From positions 51,119 through 115,118 of the forward strand of contig JAFATA010000038.1 in the NCBI GenBank assembly GCA_019244165.1: a DNA stretch of 64,000 bases, read 5' to 3'. Of the stretch, positions 47,024 through 53,922 are shown one piece after another. This DNA comes from Pseudonocardiales bacterium. GTDB taxonomy: Bacteria > Actinomycetota > Actinomycetes > Mycobacteriales > Pseudonocardiaceae. The position numbers were made by a program, and so were the translations under genes. Within the stretch, counting starts at the first letter, position 1, and each line of letters opens with the position of its first letter. The notes below the pieces were generated by a model. It made no database searches and was not told the origin of the DNA. It saw nothing but the letters and a program-made list of their open reading frames with translations.

Positions 47024-48186
47024 TTTCGCCGCAGGCTTGGACGGGGGTGGCTCGGCCTGCCCGACGAGGACGACCGGCTCGGCGTCGGGCGGGCCGTCCT
47101 GCACCACCTCGGGCGTCCGCCAACCGGCGCCCACCAACCACAGGCCCGGCCATCCCCTCCAGCGCCGATCCCATCGCCGTCGGGACACGAGCAGAACCTA
47201 TCACAAAACCACCTACAACCGGGGGAAGTGTGTAGGCCGACGTTCCCCCACGTGTACGGAGGCTGACAGTCCTATTACCAGCACGTTTGCTCAGATGGCG
47301 GCACTGATGACCTAGGCTCGCAATGGGCAAGTCCGGGGTTTAATCTCTGATACGGCTCACCGGTCAGGCCCTGCGGCACACGCCACCCCACGTGCCCGAC
47401 CCGTGCCAGACAGGAGAGATAGCCGGGGAACGGCGGCGGCAAAGCCATCTAGCAGCTGGTCGCAAACCTCACAGGTCAGCTCACAAGTGAAGCACTGAAC
47501 TTCCAAGCCGGGACTCAAGGATCATCATCAGCCCCGCGTCCAAGCGCCTTGCACAGCTTCCCAAGCCTTTGTACTGCTGACAGTTGCGATGTGGACGCAG
47601 GTGTGCACACGGCACCGGCGACGGGATCAATGAATGCGCACTGTCGCGCTCCGGAGGGGGGATCGAGGGAAAGCGAGGACAAGGCCGCTTGAACCGGTGA
47701 GTGACGAACTGAGTGACAACCATCACGTACTTGGGTGAACTCTTCCCGGACTCTCGTGGACGTGTCAGGAGGCCAGCACCGCAGGAGGCCACTAGTCACC
47801 GCAGAGCCTAAATTGCTTCACACCGAAGAGATTATGGCGGAATCCCAGTATGTGGAACGTTAGAGCGGACGCCGCCGCGTGTTGAATCGACAGGGGTCGG
47901 CCCCTCGATCCAGCTGGTTTGTGTCTCTTGGGGCGTTGGTGTGCTCGGCAGCACAGCGCCCTGTGAGGGCGGCACGGTCATCACCTACTCCAGCGTTCTG
48001 AGCTGAGAAAACCGGGCTCAAAGCACCCGAGCGCGCCCGAGTTAGGCATCCGTTCGGCACGACTTTCCGGCGCCAACGAGCCAGACTCCAGCTGGGATGA
48101 CCTCAGTATCGTGGATCGCTTGTTGAAACAGTTTACAGTCGGCGTCTCCGCACGTCGGACCAAGGCACGGAACAAACTTGATGTCG
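47024..48186. other. Region between HEPN-type gene and DUF488 operon
   Basis: No gene recognised. It contains direct-repeat copy B and a small hairpin at 47221-47249 (ggggga(a) paired with ttccccc). Confidence 0.5.
47401..47840. repeat. Long degenerate direct repeat, copy B
   Basis: It carries the same ordered blocks as copy A: ccgtgccagacagg (47401), ctgaacttccaagc (about 47494), gtgagtgacgaactgagtga (47698) and cctaaattgcttcacac (about 47807). The two copies bracket about 3 kb holding the membrane protein and HEPN-type genes. Confidence 0.75.
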
Positions 48187-48621
48187 TCAAAGGTGGCAGA
48201 TGGTAAATTGGCCCCAGTGGCGCTGGAGATATTCGACGACGAGACGACGGTGGCAATGGTAAGACTTGTCCTCACTGCACAGCAAACAGCCGTCTTCAAT
48301 CACCTCGCGAGAGATGTTTTTTTCGATGGCGCGACGCGCCATCAAGTTTAGGAATTCCGCCTCATAGAACGCCCACCCAGACCCGCGCTTCTTGTATTCG
48401 CCTAGCAGCTCTTGCGTCGGCGCCAGAACGGGTAAATGGATATAATCCATGTCGCAAATCACTTTTAGAAAATAAGCAAGATCGTCTTTCTTGGCGAATC
48501 CAGAGAGTTGCGAGACGTTGTTTAGCCGAACATCGACGACCCGCCGCACCTCCACCTCTCGAAGACTTTCAAAGAACCGCTTCGCGGATTTCTTTGTGAA
48601 ACCGATAGTGTAGACCTTCAC
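48187..48621 (-). CDS. DUF488 family protein (second of operon)
   Basis: The 144-residue protein has the DUF488 features MKVYTIGFTKKSAKRFFESL, VVDVRLNN and the Cys-rich end LLCSEDKSYHCHRRLVVEYL. DUF488 proteins are thought to handle nucleic acids or nucleotides but have no settled activity. The GTG start would originally have overlapped the upstream DUF488 stop; a 16-base duplication moved that stop. Confidence 0.85.
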   Translation of the reverse strand: MKVYTIGFTKKSAKRFFESLREVEVRRVVDVRLNNVSQLSGFAKKDDLAYFLKVICDMDYIHLPVLAPTQELLGEYKKRGSGWAFYEAEFLNLMARRAIEKNISREVIEDGCLLCSEDKSYHCHRRLVVEYLQRHWGQFTICHL

Positions 48622-48649
48622 GGCGCTATCCAGCTCTCCCGATCGAGCG

Positions 48650-48681
48650 ACTTGTCAGTGTACGCACTTGTCAGTGTACGC
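48650..48681. repeat. 16-bp perfect tandem duplication shifting a DUF488 C-terminus
   Basis: Two copies of acttgtcagtgtacgc (48650-48665 and 48666-48681). The unit is not a multiple of three and changes the reading frame at the end of the upstream DUF488 gene. Confidence 0.96.
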
Positions 48682-49251
48682 GATGCGCGCCTCTTGACGG
48701 GTCATCGCCTCATCAATCAGGTCCTCGAGGTTGCAAAACAGATCGGCCTGCGACAGCCCGCTCAAATCAAGGAGTCTCAGCATAGCGCCGTGGTGCGACT
48801 CCAGACTACCATCAGAACGGATATGTTGGACATCGACACCTCGTTCGATGAGAGAAGGAGCCACCAGCAGCGTACGGTGACAGTTCAAGGGGTCTTTCTC
48901 GGCGCACATGAGCACGATCCTTTCGAACGCCACTCCCTTGACTACGCGTCCAATCCCACAGCAAAATGACATTTTCTGCGCGAGACGCGCATACTGAACT
49001 CGACCATGGTCATAGCAACTGGGGTCATCCGAACGACCCCCCAGCTCGTTGCCCAGAAACACATACTTGACCTCGTGTTGCCTTAATGCTTGGACTAGCT
49101 GCGCCCTGTTGAAGTGTGGCGCGTAACGACTATACGGAGCTGATCGAACATCGACCAACGCCGTGATCTGATGCTGTTTCAGTAACGACAGGAAATCGGC
49201 CATCGAATGATTCGAGTGACCTATAGTTAGGACCACGCGCGAGGGCATCAC
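48655..49251 (-). CDS. DUF488 family protein with altered C-terminus
   Basis: The 198-residue protein has LTIGHSNHSMADFLSLLKQH, ALVDVRSAPYSRYAPHFNR, FLGNELGGR and LMCAEKDPLNCHRTLLVAP, the full DUF488 pattern. It ends TDKCVH because of the 16-base duplication. With one copy removed it would end TDKSLDRESWIAP, and its TGA would overlap the next gene's GTG start. The ATG overlaps the OB-like gene upstream by 4 bases, so the three genes form one operon. The catalytic-looking residues are intact. Confidence 0.87.
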   Translation of the reverse strand: MMPSRVVLTIGHSNHSMADFLSLLKQHQITALVDVRSAPYSRYAPHFNRAQLVQALRQHEVKYVFLGNELGGRSDDPSCYDHGRVQYARLAQKMSFCCGIGRVVKGVAFERIVLMCAEKDPLNCHRTLLVAPSLIERGVDVQHIRSDGSLESHHGAMLRLLDLSGLSQADLFCNLEDLIDEAMTRQEARIAYTDKCVH

Positions 49252-49952
49252 ACTTCACCTCGCCGATCAGTCCCCTCATATTCAATGATCGCCGCTACCA
49301 GCTTATACACATACCCTTTGTAGGCTTCACCGAGGCTGATTGTCAAACAGCAGCGACTAATGTGATGCTGACCGTCAGGCTGTTGTAAGTATCGGCGTTC
49401 GTATCGAGGGTCGGTTACCCACAGGCGGTATTCTTTCTCCGCGAAGCGGAACTGCGCCTGAACTCGCCTCTTGGAATCACCAAAAGCCTCACCCGACGAG
49501 AAAACACTCAGCGTCAGGGCGTCGACGCTGATGAGCTTGAGCGAAGTGGTCAGTCCCGCGGCGATATGTATAGGGACCCGGTCGTTCAACCCGTTATAGG
49601 TATGTTCCCCATCTATCCAGAGACCGTCTGTTTGATCGACCAACTCTGGCAGCTTGCCGAATTGGAAGCATCCAACCTTTGACCAGTATTGACTGGGGTC
49701 GAGGAGCCAGTTTTCCTGCTGGTACCCTTGCGGATGGGCGCCGAGAAGGGGTATATCGATGATGTCGAGATTTTCTGGGTCGGCGCCGTCCTTATACTGT
49801 CGCTCGTGCTCGGAGACTTCCTGACGATCCCGGTTGCGTACCAGCCTAATCCACTGCGCTGGCCGGCCTTCCACGAGTTCCTTACCCGCGATGCACCTAC
49901 CGCTTAGCTTCCGGGAGTTGGCAAGGCAGACGATGCGCTTGACGGTTGACAT
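49248..49952 (-). CDS. OB-fold-type (DuOB-like) protein in DUF488 operon
   Basis: The 234-residue protein starts MSTVKRIVCLANSRKLSGRC and includes WIRLVRNRDRQEVSEHERQY, DIIDIPLLGAHPQGYQQENW and a C-terminal YRLWVTDPRYERRYL. This matches my recollection of the dual OB-containing proteins encoded next to DUF488 genes, but the assignment is from memory. The frame is open far upstream to 50558; the ATG at 49952 is where protein-like sequence begins. It overlaps the first DUF488 gene by 4 bases. Confidence 0.68.
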   Translation of the reverse strand: MSTVKRIVCLANSRKLSGRCIAGKELVEGRPAQWIRLVRNRDRQEVSEHERQYKDGADPENLDIIDIPLLGAHPQGYQQENWLLDPSQYWSKVGCFQFGKLPELVDQTDGLWIDGEHTYNGLNDRVPIHIAAGLTTSLKLISVDALTLSVFSSGEAFGDSKRRVQAQFRFAEKEYRLWVTDPRYERRYLQQPDGQHHISRCCLTISLGEAYKGYVYKLVAAIIEYEGTDRRGEV

Positions 49953-50728
49953 CCTGTTGGGGCACCTCCTTCTGACGCTACCGGGTGCGGCACTCTGAGC
50001 CTGCCGCCGCACGATCCGGTGGCTGCTCATCCGCGCCGCCACTCCCGCACTGGCAAGCTGGCCTACCACCTGTACTGAGCACCTACTCCAGTCCCGCTGC
50101 ACCGCTTGATCCGCATCGCCAGCACCCGATGGGCGGTCGAAGAGACCTTCCAAGCTGGCAAAAGCCAGGTTTAGCTCAACCTTTACCAGGTCCGCAGCTG
50201 GACCGGCTAGCACCGATACACCATACTCAGCGTACTCGTCGCCATACCCACCGTACTCGTCGCCCAGGCCCACCAAGCCACACCGCCCCCTCACGACCGC
50301 CACACCGCATAGGCCGGCACTGAGGGCAACCATGGCGTCCAAAAAGAGCCTCAAAGCAGCGAACTTGTTGGAGGCGGTGGTCAACAGTAGGCCGGTCAGC
50401 CGCAGCCACGCCGTCACCTGGGGTATCACCACCAACCGGCACCGCACCTGGGTCAACGACAACCACCTGGATACATTCTCGCCAGGTGCCTGCGCGATAA
50501 GGCCGACATCACGATCATGATGAAAAATCGAGGCACGTGAACGAAAGATGATCTTCATTAAGACGGGTTATTCACCGGGCTAATGAGGTGGTGAACTGTT
50601 CGACGAGAGCCGTACGCTCGGCCAGGGTGGCAGGTGGCACGTCAACGAGGCCATGGCCGTATTCACGGTAGACGGCCTCGTGCGCCCGTCGTGACGACGA
50701 GAACTTCTATTTTCAGAGAAGTCACTTT
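49953..50728. other. Spacer upstream of the DUF488 operon
   Basis: No gene recognised. It holds an imperfect 21-bp tandem repeat at about 50220-50262 (catac..cgtactcgtcgc twice). The long minus frame here has biased, low-complexity translation and is not considered coding. Confidence 0.4.
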
Positions 50729-51427
50729 TTACTTAGACACGGGCTTGAGCCCCGTGAAATCCTCAAAATTGCTTTCCGTTTTCATCTCGCGGGCAACTTT
50801 ATCAACAAAAACCGAGGTAAAGAGATAGTCCTTGTGCGGCTCGTCGTAAACGCAATACTTCTCGTCCGTGCGCTCTGGGTGCGCAGACCCATGAGGGGGT
50901 CGACACCCCAGCTTCTTCCAAGCACGAACTACGTGATGAACGCCAATCTTGAATGGCACCTTCTCTTCTATCTTCTTTGCAGCGATAGCTGGCTTGACCA
51001 GACCGGCGCTAGCAACAGGCCAAGTCTGTTCCCTTACAACCACTCGTCCCGACTTGCCAAGCCCCTCCAGTGTCCGCTTCTCCTCCGGAGTTAACTCACT
51101 CTCCCGCACAAACGTCAGAGCCGTGTCAGCTTCGCCTTTTGGGCCGAGCTTTGGAACCAGAGTAATACGAAATTCATATCGCTGATCCTGTGTGATGCTT
51201 GGATCGAGATCAGCCTCAAATCTGGCGATGAAGTCGCGCGTATCTTTAGGCAATTCATTCGTCAGCCGACGCAGCTGGGCCTGACCCAACGCCGTGATAG
51301 ATCCAACAAAGATCGGGAATCGGAGCCGCTGACCGAGCGAGTATTCCTCACCAAACGCATCGGTCAGTTCCTCCTCGAAGTTGAGTAGTAATGCTTGAGC
51401 GAACCCGAAGTCACGCGCGCGATTATC
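50729..51427 (-). pseudogene. DUF3644 protein, N-terminally truncated
   Basis: The open frame (232 codons, no clear start, stop at 51428-51430) reads FGFAQALLLNFEEELTDAFG, FPIFVGSITALGQAQLRRLT and, near the end, VVRAWKKLGCRPPHGSAHPE with ERTDEKYCVYDEPHKDYLFT. These match the middle and C-terminal parts of DUF3644 proteins, a family found in defence contexts. The N-terminal third is absent. Confidence 0.65.
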
Positions 51428-51531
51428 TCATGGTAACGATGCTCATGCCCCGCTGGCCGCCAAGTGGAACCTTTTACAGCTCCGAACTCCCCCGAGCTTG
51501 AAACGATCGTGGAAGCCCGGCCACCTGGTGT

Positions 51532-51813
51532 TCAGGCCGTGGCGTTGAAGGCGTAGGTGCCGGCTGCGTGGCTGAGGCATCGGGTGGCGTCAGCGACCAG
51601 GGCCTCGGCCCGCTGCAGGTGCGGTGTGACCGTGCCCCAGGCCGCCCAGCGGTCCCGGGCGGCCGCGGTGAGCTCGCCGAGGTGGTGGGCGATCTGCGCC
51701 AGGTCCCGGACCAACGTCAGGGTCTCCTCACCGGTAGCGGTCATTGGCGCGGCAGCCGCGGTGGCTAGCGCCGCCGCCGCCACCTCAACCGGGGCAGTGA
51801 TCGTAGCTTCCAT
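51532..51813 (-). CDS. Small hypothetical protein
   Basis: A 93-residue Ala-rich helical protein starts MEATITAPVEVAAAALATAA and has LVRDLAQIAHHLGELTAAAR and AEALVADATRCLSHAAGTYAF. Similar short helical proteins occur in actinobacterial mobile regions, but no function is known. The frame opens at 51930, and the ATG at 51813 is the first with coding character. Confidence 0.5.
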   Translation of the reverse strand: MEATITAPVEVAAAALATAAAAPMTATGEETLTLVRDLAQIAHHLGELTAAARDRWAAWGTVTPHLQRAEALVADATRCLSHAAGTYAFNATA

Positions 51814-51933
51814 AACATGTCGCCATCCAAAGCTCGGCTCAGGTAATGCACTCCAACAGAGTTGGTCTCGCGGCTGCCTGATACACCCTTTACCGGCGGA
51901 TCTAAGATCATCGCTGCCTTCGCCATACATGAC

Positions 51934-52543
51934 TCACGTGGCGGCGGAGGCCCTACTCGCGTTGAGGATGGCCATGGCTAGCCCGCGGAAGTCCTCGTAC
52001 GCGCGCCGGGCGGCTTGGGCATGCCCACCGAACGCGCCATCAGCCGGTTTCAGCGCGAACACCGGCTTCCTCGCCTCCTGTGCCAGCGGCAGGAGGCCGT
52101 GGTAATGCTTGAGCTGGGCGAGGCAGTACGGATCAGGCTCGGGCGGCGGTACCGTGTCGTTCAGCACGGCGCTGTGGAAGTCCCCGGGGATCTTTTCGAT
52201 CCACCGCTGGTATGCCTGCACGGGTCGATCCAGCCGCACTCCGTGGCCGAGCACGACATACCCAAGTGGCGCCATTCTCCCCGCAGGCAGCGGCCGGTCG
52301 CGGTCGCGCAGCTCACCGAGCCGCTTGCGCCAGCCCTCGCGCCACGCCCGCAGCGTCGGCCCGAGATTGCGCAGGCCCTGGAGACTGAACAGATCAGGCA
52401 GCCGTAAGGTTCGCCTGCGGGTCGAGATCGGCCGCGACCACCCGGTATCCACGGTCGGCGAGCATCCATGCCACGTGGTACACCAACGTGGTCTTGCCGA
52501 CGCCGCCCTTGTTGTTGAAGAACGTGATCACCGGTGGTGTCAC
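51934..52543 (-). pseudogene. ParA-like ATPase with internal deletion
   Basis: From the GTG at 52543 the frame gives VITFFNNKGGVGKTTLVYHV and VVAADLDPQANLTAA, then a stop. In a second frame the sequence continues LPDLFSLQGLRNLGPTLRAW through GYVVLGHGVRLDRPVQAYQR to a stop at 51934. The central part of the ATPase, including the switch and Walker B regions, is missing at the junction near 52.40 kb. The start overlaps the Schlafen/AlbA-like pseudogene stop as GTGA, so they were an operon. Confidence 0.75.
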
Positions 52544-53305
52544 GGCAGCCTCCTCATCGTCACCGAGACATGAGAATCCGTGACGGTGAACTCGGGTGGA
52601 GGGCTGCCGTTGCGCTCCAGCGACCGCCGGGTCGATGGCAGCCCCATGCCGAAGCGCTGCACGTAGCCGAGACCCCGGAGCAGATCAGCGAGCGCGGGAT
52701 TGCGGTAGTCAGTGATACCGGGCTGGCCGAAATTGTGCACCGAGACGATCCCGTACGGCCCGCCGGGGCTGATCACCTCGACGCGATCGGAGTACCAGGT
52801 GATGCGGACGGGCGATGCGGTGTGCTCGTAGCTGCGGTGCAGCACCGCATTGCGGACCACCTGCTGCAATGCGACGAGAGGATAGTCCGGTATCCGCTCC
52901 TCTCGACGGCCGGACGTGAAGTCGACTGATGTCGTGATGTTCAGTTCGAGCACCTCGTCAAGCTGGCGCAGCACGTCGAGCAGCGTGCCGTCGAGCCGCT
53001 TCTCGTCTTTGATCGGTGCGTCCAGCCCGTCGCCGCCGAGACGGAGGAACTGCACGTACGCACCCGGTACGAACGCCAGCGGGTCGATCCCGACGGTGAG
53101 GATACCTGCGGCTGTCGGAATGCCATCCTGGCTCGCCATAACCTGGCATGTCATTGGCGAAGGCGCAGATCGCCTCGCTCAACCGATCGGAGTTGACCGC
53201 GCTTTCCTTGCGCTCCACCCGATCAGACTCAAGATCGGTGAGCAGCGCAATCAGCTTCTGGTCCGGCAACGCCACGTCGCGATCGTACGGACCGCGTCCC
53301 ACCAT
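52540..53305 (-). pseudogene. AlbA_2/Schlafen-like ATP-binding protein with internal deletion
   Basis: The N-terminal piece (LIALLTDLESDRVERKESAV, LSEAICAFANDMPG) is the start of the AlbA_2/Schlafen-type domain. After about 53.11 kb the homology continues in another frame with SQDGIPTAAGILTVGIDPLA, PDYPLVALQQVVRNAVLHRS and a GHKL-like DRVEVISPGGPYG to the C-terminus. Most of the AlbA_2 domain is deleted at the junction. Such proteins are found as putative defence or regulatory factors beside ParA-like genes. Confidence 0.75.
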
Positions 53306-53374
53306 CGGCGATCGCGGAGGTCGAGCAGGGGGCACTCAGCGACGGCGAAGGATCCGGCCGATAGGTTCTGGCCT

Positions 53375-53914
53375 GTGCCTGCACCGATCACTGTGCGGCG
53401 GGCGAGGGTTGGGGACGTCCGCCGGATCAAGGATCTGGTAGATTGCTACGCCGGCGCTGTGCTGCTGACCAAACAGCTCGTGACGCTCTACGAGGACGTC
53501 CAGGAGTTCTGGGTGGCCGAACGGGACAGCGCCGAACGGGACAGCGCCGAAGGGGACAGGGCGGTGCTGGGCTGCGGCGCGCTGCATGTGCTCTGGGAAG
53601 ACCTGGCTGAGATACGTACCCTGGCCGTGCATCCGGACGCCATCGGCCAGGGGATAGGGCACGCGCTGGTCGCACAGCTGGTGGAGCAGGCACGGGTGCT
53701 GGGGTTACGCCGCCTGTTCGTGCTGACCTTCGAGGAACGCTTCTTCTCCCGGCATGGCTTCCAGGCCATCCAAGGGACCCCGGTGACCGCGGAAGTCTAT
53801 GAGAAGATGCGCCGTTCGCACGACGAGGGCGTCGCGGAGTTTCTCGACCTGCCCTACGTCAAACCCAACACCCTGGGCAACACCCGCATGCTCCTTGAGT
53901 TGCCGGTTCCTTAG
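53375..53914 (+). CDS. argA: Amino-acid N-acetyltransferase (ArgA-type GNAT)
   Basis: The 179-residue GNAT protein resembles M. tuberculosis Rv2747, which acetylates glutamate as the first arginine step. Conserved parts are ITVRRARVGDVRRIKDLVDC, LGCGALHVLWEDLAEIRTLA, GIGHALVAQLVEQARVLGL and EFLDLPYVKPNTLGNTRMLL. Three tandem 15-base units (53516-53560) expand the loop between beta strands 2 and 3 (AERDSAERDSAEGDR). It is convergent with ftsK, 8 bases apart, the same order as in mycobacteria. Confidence 0.92.
   Translation: MPAPITVRRARVGDVRRIKDLVDCYAGAVLLTKQLVTLYEDVQEFWVAERDSAERDSAEGDRAVLGCGALHVLWEDLAEIRTLAVHPDAIGQGIGHALVAQLVEQARVLGLRRLFVLTFEERFFSRHGFQAIQGTPVTAEVYEKMRRSHDEGVAEFLDLPYVKPNTLGNTRMLLELPVP
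53516..53560. repeat. 15-bp unit x3 in argA
   Basis: Two exact copies of gccgaacgggacagc followed by a two-mismatch third copy. In frame. Confidence 0.93.
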
Positions 53915-53922
53915 TGGCCGGC

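Noticed and set aside
47221..47250. CRISPR-like repeat (ttccccca cgtg) near 47.24 kb
   Set aside because: It occurs once, lacks the CCCCGC/GCGGGG stem of type I-E repeats, and has no spacer array; it is better described as a single small hairpin.
44106..48186. tRNA gene as an integration target
   Set aside because: I looked for the T-loop GTTCRANYC pattern on both strands in the island spacers and saw no convincing cloverleaf.
49953..50558. N-terminal extension of the OB-like protein to 50558
   Set aside because: The translation is low-complexity Cys/Gly/Arg-rich and the conserved start lies at 49952, so the extension is probably an open frame by composition.
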